NCBI GenBank assembly: GCA_047517485.1
Contig: JAKZSU010000198.1
Location: 1 to 13,305, forward strand
DNA length: 13,305 nt
Direction: 5' to 3'
Origin: JAKZSU01 sp047517485
GTDB lineage: Bacteria; Pseudomonadota; Alphaproteobacteria; UBA7887
The position numbers were made by a program, and so were the translations under genes. This document shows, piece by piece, positions 1-6,954 of this stretch (positions are counted from its first letter, which is position 1; each line of letters begins with the position of its first letter). The notes below the pieces were generated by a model, which had not been told where the DNA came from, made no database searches, and was given only the letters and a program-made list of their open reading frames with translations.

Positions 1-126
1 GAGACACGCCCGCAAATGCGCGCCGCGCGCTTGAGCGACTTGAGGGCTCCACGCACGGCGCGCGTGCCAACCCATCAACAATGCGCTATGCAGAAACAGG
101 ACTCTCCTTATGAATGCGGGGGCCTT

Positions 127-153
127 GGGGCGCAGGTCAGCCCCTTTGTTTTT
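127..153 (+). terminator. Terminator-like hairpin in the leader before the PLP enzyme gene
   Basis: A five-base GC stem (GGGGC at 127-131, GCCCC at 140-144) with an eight-base loop is followed directly by TTTGTTTTT (145-153). This has the form of a weak intrinsic terminator on the + strand. It could end a gene lying left of the window or act as an attenuator in the 5' leader of the sulfhydrylase gene at 244. The short stem keeps confidence modest. I see no convincing protein gene in 1-243, and I could not match the region to a known SAM-responsive riboswitch by eye. Confidence 0.4.
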
Positions 154-225
154 GCGGCGGCTGTTGTCGTGAAACCTCACACGGCGGAACGGCTGGACCC
201 TGATCGAGGCCGCCTGTAGGCTCAG

Positions 226-241
226 CGATCCCAGGGGATCG
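226..241 (+). promoter_or_regulatory. Small hairpin overlapping the ribosome binding site of the sulfhydrylase gene
   Basis: CGATCC (226-231) pairs with GGATCG (236-241) around a CAGG loop. The purine-rich AGGGG that would serve as Shine-Dalgarno for the ATG at 244 lies within the loop and 3' arm. The fold could modulate translation initiation. The structure is seen in the sequence; a regulatory role is only inference. Confidence 0.35.
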
Positions 242-243
242 TC

Positions 244-1539
244 ATGACAGAGCCAAAATTCCTCAAGCCGGATACTTTGTCGCTGCACGCCGGCCAGCAT
301 CCGGATATCGAATTCGGCGCCCGCGCGGTACCGATCTATCAAACCACGTCCTTCGTCTTTCCCGACACCGAGACGGCGGCATCGCTGTTCAATCTCGAAC
401 GCGCCGGGCATCTGTATTCGCGGATCAGCAATCCCACCGTGGCGGTGCTCGAGGAGCGCTTAAGCGCGCTCGAGGGCGGCGTCGGCGGCATTTGTGCCGC
501 CAGCGGGCAGGCCGCGCTGCATCTCGCGGTGGCGACCCTGATGGGTGCGGGCAGCCATATTGTCGCGTCCAAGTCGATCTATGGCGGCAGCTACAACATG
601 ATGGCGCACACGTTGCCGCGGTTCGGGATTACCACGACCTTTGTCAATCCGCGCAAGCCGGGGGCCTTTAAGAAGGCGATCCGGCCGGAGACGCGCTTGC
701 TGTTCGGCGAGACATTGGGCAATCCGGGACTCGAGGTGATCGACCTGCCGGCGCTCGCCGAGATCGCCGATAAGGCGCGCATTCCGCTGATGATCGACAA
801 CACGTTCGCCACCCCTTCCCTGTGTCGCCCGGCCGAGTTCGGCACCAGCATCGTGTTGCATTCGGCGACCAAGTTCCTCGGCGGCCACGGCGTGGCGATC
901 GGCGGCGCGCTGGTCGACAGCGGCACGTTCGACTGGGAGGCATCGGGCAAATTCCCCACGCTGACCGAGCCCTATGACGGTTATCACGGGCTCGATTTCG
1001 CCGAAGAGTTCGGACCGGCGGCGATGATCATGCGTGCCCGCGCCGAGGGCCTGCGCGACTTCGGCTGCTGCATGAGCCCGCAAAACGCTTTTTACATTCT
1101 GCTCGGGGTCGAGACCCTGGCGGTACGGATGCGGCGCCACGTCGAGAATACGCGAAAAGTGGTGAATTTCCTGGTCGCCAGCGACGCGGTCGAATGGGTC
1201 ACCTATCCCGAACTCGAGGACCATCCCGACTATGAGCTGGCCAAACGTCTCCTGCCGGACGGATGCGGCGCGATTTTTTCCTTCGGTATCAAGGGCGGAC
1301 GCGACGCGGGAAGCACATTCATCGACCGTCTTGGCCTGTTCTCGCACCTCGCCAATGTCGGCGACGCCAAGTCGCTGGTGATCCACCCGGCGAGCACCAC
1401 CCATCAACAAATGAGCGCCGGCGAACTCAAGGCGGCCGGGGTAGGCGAGGAATTGGTCCGGCTGTCGATCGGGCTGGAAGACCCGGACGACCTGATCGAC
1501 GACCTGAAACAGGCGCTGCGTGCGTCGCAAAAGGCCTAA
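244..1539 (+). CDS. metY: O-acetylhomoserine sulfhydrylase-type PLP enzyme (Cys/Met metabolism family)
   Basis: This is a 431-residue member of the Cys/Met-metabolism PLP-dependent family. The family makes homocysteine from O-acetyl- or O-succinylhomoserine and sulfide in the cytoplasm. The usual landmarks are present: YSR at residues 58-60 (phosphate contact from the neighbouring subunit), the MIDNTFATP segment with Asp185 that pairs with the PLP ring nitrogen, and SATKFLGGHG with Lys210 as the Schiff-base lysine. Length, the N-terminal TLSLHAGQ and the insertion after the lysine loop favour the MetY branch over MetB/MetC/MetZ (about 380-400 residues). The ATG at 244 has an AGGGG element just upstream. 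The TAA stop is the first three bases of an 18-bp repeat also found at 13163. A hydrolase gene follows after 15 nt. Sulfhydrylase is the best call; a related gamma-elimination activity cannot be excluded. Confidence 0.9.
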   Translation: MTEPKFLKPDTLSLHAGQHPDIEFGARAVPIYQTTSFVFPDTETAASLFNLERAGHLYSRISNPTVAVLEERLSALEGGVGGICAASGQAALHLAVATLMGAGSHIVASKSIYGGSYNMMAHTLPRFGITTTFVNPRKPGAFKKAIRPETRLLFGETLGNPGLEVIDLPALAEIADKARIPLMIDNTFATPSLCRPAEFGTSIVLHSATKFLGGHGVAIGGALVDSGTFDWEASGKFPTLTEPYDGYHGLDFAEEFGPAAMIMRARAEGLRDFGCCMSPQNAFYILLGVETLAVRMRRHVENTRKVVNFLVASDAVEWVTYPELEDHPDYELAKRLLPDGCGAIFSFGIKGGRDAGSTFIDRLGLFSHLANVGDAKSLVIHPASTTHQQMSAGELKAAGVGEELVRLSIGLEDPDDLIDDLKQALRASQKA

Positions 1540-1554
1540 TACCAAGGGTGGATA
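1537..1554 (+). repeat. 18-bp repeat, copy 1 (exact match to 13163-13180)
   Basis: TAATACCAAGGGTGGATA at 1537-1554 recurs exactly and in the same orientation at 13163-13180. Here it supplies the TAA stop of the sulfhydrylase gene, and its AAGGG can serve as ribosome binding site for the hydrolase ATG at 1555. The second copy continues straight into a long palindromic element. This copy may therefore be a remnant of one end of that element. Confidence 0.7.
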
Positions 1555-2358
1555 ATGGATATTACGGTCTCGAAGCCGAAGAAGAAAAAGAAGATCGTCC
1601 ACGCGGCGACCGGCGGCGTCGCGTTCGATTCCGCCTTGCCGACCATCGTATTTCTGCATGGCGCCAGCATGGACCATACGGTGTGGGCGCTGCAAACGCG
1701 CTATTTCGCTTACAACGGGTATGGCGTGCTGGCAGTGGATTTGCCGGGACACGGCAAATCGGACGGCCCGCCGCTCGGCTCGATCGGCGCGATGGCGGAG
1801 TGGGTATGGGCGCTGCTCGACACGCTGGCGGTTGAACGCGCCGCCCTGGTCGGCCATAGCATGGGCGCGTTGGTCGGCCTCGAAGCGGCGGCGCGCCAGC
1901 CCGCGCGGGCGACCAAGTTGGCGTTGGTCGGCACCAGTCCGGTGATGCCGGTCAATGATGCGCTGCTCGACGCCACCCGCGACGATCCCGCTCTGGCCGG
2001 ACGCATGATCGTCGCCTTTGCCTACGGCCGGCGCGCACAGATCGGCGGCATGCGCGCGCCGGGTCTATGGATGACCGGTGGCGGGCTGAGCTTGCTGGCG
2101 CGTGCGCGCGACGGCGCGATGCACACCGACTTCAGCGCCTGCAAAGCCTATCGGGACGGTCTCGCGTCCGCCGCCAAGATCACCTGTCCGACTCTGATCG
2201 TCTCCGGCGCGGACGACCGCATGACCCCGGTGCGCGCCGCCAAACCGTTGTTGGAGGTTATCCCGAACGCGAGCATGACGGTGATTGCGGACGCCGGCCA
2301 CATGATGATGGTCGAGCAGCCGGACGACACGCTCGATACCCTCAAGGGCTTCTTCTGA
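1555..2358 (+). CDS. Alpha/beta hydrolase
   Basis: This 267-residue cytoplasmic protein has a complete alpha/beta-hydrolase layout: an HG oxyanion turn in IVFLHGASMDH (about residues 31-41), the nucleophile elbow GHSMG with Ser102, the acid in SGADDRMTP (probably Asp221), and the histidine in DAGHMMMVEQ (His249). A cap region lies between about 130 and 205. The substrate cannot be read from sequence; esterase-like activity is the generic expectation. It begins 15 nt after the sulfhydrylase stop, so co-transcription is likely, and it ends at an intrinsic terminator. The N-terminus is unusual, with KPKKKKK at residues 7-13. The ATG at 1555 is the only plausible ATG before residue 38, and the AAGGGTGG before it comes from the 18-bp repeat. 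Confidence 0.85.
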   Translation: MDITVSKPKKKKKIVHAATGGVAFDSALPTIVFLHGASMDHTVWALQTRYFAYNGYGVLAVDLPGHGKSDGPPLGSIGAMAEWVWALLDTLAVERAALVGHSMGALVGLEAAARQPARATKLALVGTSPVMPVNDALLDATRDDPALAGRMIVAFAYGRRAQIGGMRAPGLWMTGGGLSLLARARDGAMHTDFSACKAYRDGLASAAKITCPTLIVSGADDRMTPVRAAKPLLEVIPNASMTVIADAGHMMMVEQPDDTLDTLKGFF

Positions 2359-2367
2359 TTGGTTTAT

Positions 2368-2406
2368 CCGCCGCGGGTTGGCGCGCCGGCGCGGCGGCTA
2401 TTTTTT
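2368..2406 (+). terminator. Intrinsic terminator after the alpha/beta hydrolase gene
   Basis: CCGCCGCG (2368-2375) pairs perfectly with CGCGGCGG (2390-2397), and a run of six T follows at 2401-2406. It ends + strand transcription nine bases past the hydrolase stop. The T run lies inside the last two lysine codons of the convergent rpmE gene, so the tail is shared. In the opposite direction there is no T run, so it is probably not an efficient terminator for rpmE. Confidence 0.8.
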
Positions 2407-2628
2407 GCCCAGCCCGAACCCGGCGAAACGCTTGTTGAAGCGCGCGACCTGGCCTTCGGTGTCGACCAGGCGCTGCGCGCCACCAGTCCACGCCGGATGG
2501 CTGATCGGATCGACATCGAGCTTGAGCGTGTCCCCCTCCTTGCCCCACGTGGTGCGGGTGGTGAACTCGGTCCCGTCAGTCCTTACCACGGTGATGTCAT
2601 GGTAATCGGGATGGATGTCTTTTTTCAT
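2398..2628 (-). CDS. rpmE: 50S ribosomal protein L31, zinc-free form
   Basis: This 76-residue bL31 starts MKKDIHPDYHDI and carries the SHPAWTG block and the C-terminal RFNKRF signature. It belongs to the large ribosomal subunit and helps bridge the two subunits. There are no cysteines, so the zinc-binding motif of classical L31 is absent; this form is common in Alphaproteobacteria. Start choice is firm: AAGGAG lies about ten bases upstream of the ATG at 2628. A plausible sigma-70 promoter sits about 30-58 bases upstream. The gene stands alone, divergent from cyaY and convergent with the hydrolase gene. Confidence 0.95.
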   Translation of the reverse strand: MKKDIHPDYHDITVVRTDGTEFTTRTTWGKEGDTLKLDVDPISHPAWTGGAQRLVDTEGQVARFNKRFAGFGLGKK

Positions 2629-2657
2629 TCCGCCGGTCTCCTTCGCGCGAGCCCGGC

Positions 2658-2686
2658 TATATAGCGAAACCGGGGCTCCGACACAA
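2658..2686 (-). promoter_or_regulatory. Putative rpmE promoter
   Basis: Read on the minus strand, TTGTGT (2686-2681) is followed after exactly 17 bases by TATATA (2663-2658), a reasonable match to -35 and -10 boxes. Transcription would start near 2650, giving a leader of about 20-25 bases with the AAGGAG ribosome binding site. The call rests on pattern only. Confidence 0.5.
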
Positions 2687-2699
2687 GGGTTGTGAACGA

Positions 2700-2738
2700 T
2701 AGGATCGCCGTGGCGTTCAGGTCGCTGTAGGATCGCCG
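2700..2738. repeat. Direct repeat in the rpmE-cyaY divergent intergenic region
   Basis: TAGGATCGCCG occurs at 2700-2710 and again at 2728-2738, start to start 28 bases apart. It lies between the putative rpmE promoter and the cyaY start. It could be a paired regulator site or a chance duplication. I see no clear + strand promoter for cyaY here. Confidence 0.4.
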
Positions 2739-2768
2739 CGCACGGACCCCGATTACAAGGAACGAATT

Positions 2769-3122
2769 ATGGACGAAGCCGGTTTCCTGTCGCTCGCCAA
2801 CGCCACCCTCGCCGATATGATGGAGCGGCTCGACGCGGCGGTCGGCGATGTGATGGATATCGACTTGCAAGATGGCGTGTTGACCATCGAAATCGACGAT
2901 GGCGGCCAGTATGTGGTCAACAAGCAGGCGCCGATGCAACAGATTTGGGTCTCCTCGCCGGTCAGCGGCGCCGGGCATTTCGACTATGACCGGGACCGCG
3001 AGGCCTGGATAAATAGTCGATCGGGCGCCGAACTCATAAACCTGCTCGCCGAGGAAATATCGTCGGCCGCCGGACAGCCGAGCGGGCTGGAGCCTTCCGA
3101 GAGTGAGCGCGGACATACATGA
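2769..3122 (+). CDS. cyaY: Iron-sulfur cluster assembly protein CyaY (frataxin)
   Basis: This 117-residue protein matches bacterial frataxin. It has an acidic N-terminal helix (about residues 2-30), alternating acidic beta strands, and the family block VNKQAPMQQIWVSSPVSGAGHFDYD (about 50-77). Frataxins bind iron through the acidic ridge and modulate cysteine desulfurase during Fe-S assembly in the cytosol. The ATG at 2769 has AAGGAA six bases upstream. Its TGA overlaps the ATG of the following ABC transporter (ATGA at 3119-3122), indicating translational coupling. The tail after about residue 100 is polar and probably disordered. Confidence 0.93.
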   Translation: MDEAGFLSLANATLADMMERLDAAVGDVMDIDLQDGVLTIEIDDGGQYVVNKQAPMQQIWVSSPVSGAGHFDYDRDREAWINSRSGAELINLLAEEISSAAGQPSGLEPSESERGHT

Positions 3123-4909
3123 ACGTCGGTGACGCGCGCGCGAGCGACCGGCCCGCGAGCCGGGATTTCGGCCATCTGCGCCGACTTGGCCGCTATTTAA
3201 CGCCGTATCATTGGCGTATCCTCGGCGCGATCCTCGCCTTGACCGTCGCCGCGGCGACGGTTCTGTCGCTCGGCGTCGGCTTGCGATATCTCGTCGACGA
3301 GGGCTTCGCCGCCGGCGACCCGGCCTTGCTCGACGGCGCGCTGCTGGCGCTTCTCGGCGTGGTTCTGGTGCTCGCGGCGGCAACCTATGCCCGTTTCTAT
3401 CTCGTTTCGTGGATCGGCGAGCGCGTGGTCGCCGATATCCGCCGCGACGTATATGACCATGTGGTCGGTCTGTCGCCGAGTTTTTTCGAGACCACCAAGA
3501 CCGGAGAAATTCTCACCCGCCTGACCACCGACACCACCTTGCTCCAGGTGGTGGTGGGCTCGAGCGCGTCGGTCGCCTTGCGCAACGTGCTGATGTTCGT
3601 CGGCGGCACGGTGATGCTGGCGGTCACCAGCGTGAAACTGACCGCCATTGTGTTCGTTCTGGTGCCTTTGGTGGTGTTGCCGATTATCGTATTCGGGCGC
3701 CGGGTGCGACGGCTGTCGCGCGCGACCCAGGACCGCATCGCCGATGTCGGCAGCCACGTCGAGGAATCGGTGAACGCGATCCGCACGGTGCAGGCGTTTA
3801 CCCACGAGACCATCGACCGCGCGCGCTTCGGCGATCGGGTCGACGACGCATTCTCGGTCGCGGTGCGCCGGGTGCGGGCACGGGCGATGTTGACCGCGCT
3901 GGTGATGATCAGCGTGTTCAGCGCGGTCACCCTGGTGCTGTGGGTCGGCGGGCGCGATGTGTTGATCAGTGAAATCTCCGGTGGCGAGCTTTCCCAATTC
4001 GTCTTCTTCGCGGTGATCGTCGCCGGCGCGGTCGGCGCGATCAGCGAGGTCTATGGCGATTTGCAACGCGCCGCCGGGGCGACCGAGCGGTTGCTGGAAA
4101 TCCTGGCGATCGTGCCCGACGTATCGCCGCCGGCGGATCCGGTCGAACTCCCGTCGCCGGCCCGCGGCGAGATCGACTTCGCCGCGGTGACCTTTCATTA
4201 CCCGACGCGGCCCGACGCGGCGTCGCTGGAAGCCATCACTTTGCATGTAGAGCCGGGCGAGCGTGTCGCCTTGGTCGGACCATCGGGCGCCGGCAAGACC
4301 ACGCTGTTTCAGCTGCTGCTGCGGTTCTACGATCCGCAAGCTGGCACCCTTCGCCTCGACGGCGTCGACTTGCGCGACGCCGATCCCCAAGCCATTCGAT
4401 CGCGACTGGCGGTGGTCTCCCAGGAGCCGGTGATTTTCGCCGCCGATGCGTGGGACAATATTCGCTACGGCCGACCGGGGGCGAGCGACGAGGATGTGCG
4501 GGCGGCGGCGGTGGCGGCCGCGGCGGCGGATTTTCTCGACGAGACACCGGAAGGATTCTCGACCTTCCTTGGCGAAAAGGGGGTGCGGTTGTCCGGCGGC
4601 CAGCGTCAGCGAATCGCCATCGCGCGGGCCATTCTGCGCGACCCGGCGGTGCTGTTGCTCGACGAGGCCACCAGCGCGCTCGACTCGGAAAGCGAGCGAT
4701 TGGTGCAAGCAGCCCTGGAGCGGCTGATGGCCGACCGCACCACCCTGGTCATCGCGCATCGCCTGGCGACGGTGCAAAATGTCGATCGCATCGTGGTGCT
4801 CGACGGCGGCCGTATCGTCGCCACCGGCCGGCACGAGAGCCTGATGGCGGAAGGCGGGCTTTACGCCCGGCTCGCAACCCTGCAATTTTCATCCGACGGA
4901 ACGGCATAG
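3119..4909 (+). CDS. MsbA-like ABC exporter half-transporter (fused permease and ATPase)
   Basis: This 596-residue protein has an ABC exporter type-1 membrane domain (about residues 20-325, six helices) followed by an intact nucleotide-binding domain (about 350-585). Visible motifs are Walker A GPSGAGKT at 387-394, Q-loop Gln435, signature LSGGQ at 491-495, Walker B LLLDEATSALD with Glu516, and switch His547. It should act as a homodimer in the inner membrane. The closest relatives are MsbA-related lipid or drug exporters widespread in Proteobacteria; the substrate cannot be told from sequence. Its start overlaps the cyaY stop, and proline iminopeptidase follows after ten bases. It resembles heavy-metal (Atm1-type) exporters in fold only; no Atm1 hallmark was recognised, so a link to cyaY is positional. 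Confidence 0.92.
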   Translation: MNVGDARASDRPASRDFGHLRRLGRYLTPYHWRILGAILALTVAAATVLSLGVGLRYLVDEGFAAGDPALLDGALLALLGVVLVLAAATYARFYLVSWIGERVVADIRRDVYDHVVGLSPSFFETTKTGEILTRLTTDTTLLQVVVGSSASVALRNVLMFVGGTVMLAVTSVKLTAIVFVLVPLVVLPIIVFGRRVRRLSRATQDRIADVGSHVEESVNAIRTVQAFTHETIDRARFGDRVDDAFSVAVRRVRARAMLTALVMISVFSAVTLVLWVGGRDVLISEISGGELSQFVFFAVIVAGAVGAISEVYGDLQRAAGATERLLEILAIVPDVSPPADPVELPSPARGEIDFAAVTFHYPTRPDAASLEAITLHVEPGERVALVGPSGAGKTTLFQLLLRFYDPQAGTLRLDGVDLRDADPQAIRSRLAVVSQEPVIFAADAWDNIRYGRPGASDEDVRAAAVAAAAADFLDETPEGFSTFLGEKGVRLSGGQRQRIAIARAILRDPAVLLLDEATSALDSESERLVQAALERLMADRTTLVIAHRLATVQNVDRIVVLDGGRIVATGRHESLMAEGGLYARLATLQFSSDGTA

Positions 4910-4919
4910 GTGATAATTC

Positions 4920-5918
4920 ATGTTATCTAAGGGCGAGGATCTTCATCCGGCGGTGGAACCGTTCGACCGGCGCAAGATCGCGGTCGATTCGCACCACACC
5001 CTGTACCTCGAGCAATTCGGTCGCGCCGACGGCGTGGCGGCGCTATTCCTGCACGGCGGTCCGGGAAGCGGCTGTCAACGCGCGCACGCACGCCTGTTCG
5101 ACCCGACCCGTTTTCGCGCCGTCCTGTTCGATCAGCGCGGCGCCGGTTTGAGCACGCCGAAATTGAGCCTGACCGACAACACCACATGGCACTTGGTCGA
5201 CGATATCGAGCGGATTCGAAACGAGCTCGAAATCGATGCTTGGATGGTGGTCGGCGGATCATGGGGATCGACTCTGGCTTTGGCGTACGCCGAGCGCTAC
5301 CCCGAACGAGTGCTGGGGATGGTGATGCGGGCGGTCTTCCTCGGCACCAAGCAGGAAGTGGAGTGGGCGTTCACCGGCGCCGCGCAAACCTTCCGGCCGG
5401 AGTTGTGGGAAAAGTTCCTGTCCCTTCTGCCGGAAGACGAACGCGCCCAACCGGTGGCTGCCTACGGTGCTCGCTTGACCGACCCGGACGCGCGAATCCA
5501 CGTGCCGGCGGCGCGGGTTTGGGGCGCCTACGAACAGGCCCTGTCGGAACTGCGGTCGCCAGACCCAACCTTTCCCGACTCGCTCTTCGACGAAGAAGCG
5601 GGATCGGCGAACCGGGTTCCGAACACGCCCTATGTCGAGTGGCACTATGTCAGCCAGGACTGTTTTCTCGAACCCGATCAATTGGTGCGCGATGCCGGCC
5701 GGCTGAAGGATATTCCCGGAATCATCACCCAGGGTCGCTATGACCTGCTGTGCCCTCCGGCCAATGCCGCGCGTCTGGTCCGGGCATGGGGCAATTGCGA
5801 TTTGCGGATTGTCGCCGATGCCGGCCACGCGGCGTCCGAGCCGGGCATGCGCACGGCCCTGGTCGCCGCGATCGACGAAATGGGCAAACAGATCGCCGCC
5901 AATACCGCCCTGCATTGA
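4920..5918 (+). CDS. pip: Proline iminopeptidase
   Basis: This 332-residue alpha/beta hydrolase is typical in length for the bacterial S33 proline iminopeptidase, which removes N-terminal proline from short peptides in the cytoplasm. Signatures are HGGPG (45-49), DQRGAGLSTP (71-80), nucleophile elbow GGSWGS with Ser114, acid in GRYDLLCP (Asp275) and His303 in DAGHAASEP. Catalytic residues are all present. The ATG at 4920 has AGGTGA overlapping the stop of the ABC transporter, so it is probably the last gene of the cyaY-ABC-pip operon. Its last codons form the left arm of a strong hairpin. Confidence 0.93.
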   Translation: MLSKGEDLHPAVEPFDRRKIAVDSHHTLYLEQFGRADGVAALFLHGGPGSGCQRAHARLFDPTRFRAVLFDQRGAGLSTPKLSLTDNTTWHLVDDIERIRNELEIDAWMVVGGSWGSTLALAYAERYPERVLGMVMRAVFLGTKQEVEWAFTGAAQTFRPELWEKFLSLLPEDERAQPVAAYGARLTDPDARIHVPAARVWGAYEQALSELRSPDPTFPDSLFDEEAGSANRVPNTPYVEWHYVSQDCFLEPDQLVRDAGRLKDIPGIITQGRYDLLCPPANAARLVRAWGNCDLRIVADAGHAASEPGMRTALVAAIDEMGKQIAANTALH

Positions 5919-5939
5919 GTGAAACTCATTGCAGGGCGG
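5905..5939. terminator. Strong hairpin spanning the pip stop codon
   Basis: A 16-bp arm (5905-5920) pairs with 5924-5939 around a GAA loop, with one mismatch. The pip TGA is inside the left arm. No T run follows, so it is not a textbook intrinsic terminator. It may stabilise the 3' end of the mRNA or act with the downstream hairpins. Confidence 0.5.
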
Positions 5940-5940
5940 C

Positions 5941-5990
5941 AAGCGCGACCGCGCGACCGAGCTTATGCGAGGCAAGCCTGCGTGGCGCTT
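5941..5990. repeat. Imperfect inverted repeat between two hairpins
   Basis: AAGCGC (5941-5946) is complementary to GCGCTT (5985-5990), with an inner AGGCAAGCCT palindrome (5970-5979) and a tandem CGCGACC-like repeat at 5943-5958. It is weaker than its neighbours. No coding potential was recognised in 5919-6045. Confidence 0.3.
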
Positions 5991-6000
5991 GAACGGCCTA

Positions 6001-6033
6001 CAAACCGCGATGAGTCTTGCTCATCGCGGTTTG
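6001..6033. terminator. Symmetrical hairpin between convergent pip and SDR genes
   Basis: Bases 6001-6014 pair perfectly with 6020-6033 around a TCTTG loop (14 bp). The arms end in AAA/TTT, so either strand reads GGTTT after the stem, but there is no longer U tract. Its position between two convergent genes (pip ends 5918, the SDR gene ends 6046) suits a bidirectional terminator. Confidence 0.5.
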
Positions 6034-6045
6034 GTATAGGTGATG

Positions 6046-6930
6046 CTATAGGCCGAGATCTTGGCGCCCGGCGGACAAAAAGCGCCGCGGTGCGTAGCCG
6101 AGGTCTTGGCGCGCCGCGCTGTCGTCGAACAGCAGATCGGCGCTCATGCGGCGCACCACATCGGCGGTGAGCACCGGATTGCCCGACACTCGTCCCCAGA
6201 GACCGGCCATAGCCGCCAGACACGGAACCCGCACCAAGCGCCGAGGGCGTTCGAGGGCGTCGAATATCCGCCCGATCATTTCGCGATAGGCCAAGGTCTC
6301 GCCGTCGGCCAGGTCGTAAACGCGCCCGGCGGCGGCGGGCGTGGTCAGGGCGCGGACGGCGGCCGCCGCCAGGTCCGCCACATGGACCGGTTGGCGTCCA
6401 CCATCGGCGGCGCCGGCGACCGGATAGAACCCGAAGCGCGCGATAAAGCGCGCCGCCGCGCTGACATTGGGATCGGATCCCGCGCCATAGGTCAATGTCG
6501 GGCGCAATATCGTCCAATCGATTCCGAGTCTCTCGGCTTCGACGCGGATGCGCGCCTCGGCATTTTCGAGAGCGTCGCGCTGACGACGTTCATAGCCGCT
6601 GTCGCTGTCGCGCTTGCCGATCACCGAAGTCGACCCGAAGGCCACTAGGCGGGTGACTCCGGCGGCGCGGACCTCGGCCAATCGATCGGGCAGTAACCAG
6701 AGGCCGGTGGTGTGTATCATCCGTCCGGCTTGGATCCCGGAAAAGGCCGGCGCCGAACCCACGAGATCGCCATCCACCCAACGAAGCCGGTCATTTTCGA
6801 TCGACAGCCGCGACCGATGGCGCAATGCCACCACCGGCGAACCGGCGGCGAGCAAATGGTCGAGCACGGCGCGACCGGTCTGGCCGGTGGCGCCGGTGAG
6901 CAAGACCGTCAGCTGGACGTCAGAACTCAT
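6046..6930 (-). CDS. NAD(P)-binding epimerase-like protein (atypical SDR)
   Basis: This 294-residue protein has an N-terminal Rossmann fold with TGATGQTG at residues 12-19, the dinucleotide-binding glycine motif of extended or atypical SDRs. Later blocks such as WTILRPTLTYG (about 139-149) and PVHVADLAAA (about 181-190) are typical of the NmrA/NDUFA9/sugar-epimerase-like group. The canonical YxxxK catalytic pair is not evident: near Tyr113 the +4 residue is Gln. It may bind cofactor without classical epimerase chemistry. The ATG at 6930 overlaps by 11 bases the shifted-frame end of the upstream permease-fusion gene (TGA at 6920-6922), which suggests one transcription unit. By context it may act in surface sugar metabolism; this is inference. 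Confidence 0.8.
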   Translation of the reverse strand: MSSDVQLTVLLTGATGQTGRAVLDHLLAAGSPVVALRHRSRLSIENDRLRWVDGDLVGSAPAFSGIQAGRMIHTTGLWLLPDRLAEVRAAGVTRLVAFGSTSVIGKRDSDSGYERRQRDALENAEARIRVEAERLGIDWTILRPTLTYGAGSDPNVSAAARFIARFGFYPVAGAADGGRQPVHVADLAAAAVRALTTPAAAGRVYDLADGETLAYREMIGRIFDALERPRRLVRVPCLAAMAGLWGRVSGNPVLTADVVRRMSADLLFDDSAARQDLGYAPRRFLSAGRQDLGL

Positions 6931-6954
6931 CGCGCGGAAAGGCGCCGTCGGCCA

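Noticed and set aside
16..219. Possible 67-codon gene at the left end
   Set aside because: It has no ribosome binding site or recognisable motif, and the frame runs through a terminator-like hairpin and its T run.
1..243. SAM-II or other SAM riboswitch before the sulfhydrylase gene
   Set aside because: I looked for the conserved pseudoknot elements of SAM-II and did not find them. Only a terminator-like hairpin and a small RBS hairpin are visible.
460..1857. Long minus-strand open frame across the sulfhydrylase and hydrolase genes
   Set aside because: It overlaps two recognisable genes, shows no family motifs and has biased composition, so it is a shadow frame.
3197..4885. Long minus-strand open frame (562 codons) opposite the ABC transporter gene
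   Set aside because: It is antisense to a fully recognisable ABC exporter, has low-complexity Arg/His/Gln-rich composition, and is the usual by-product of GC-rich codon bias.
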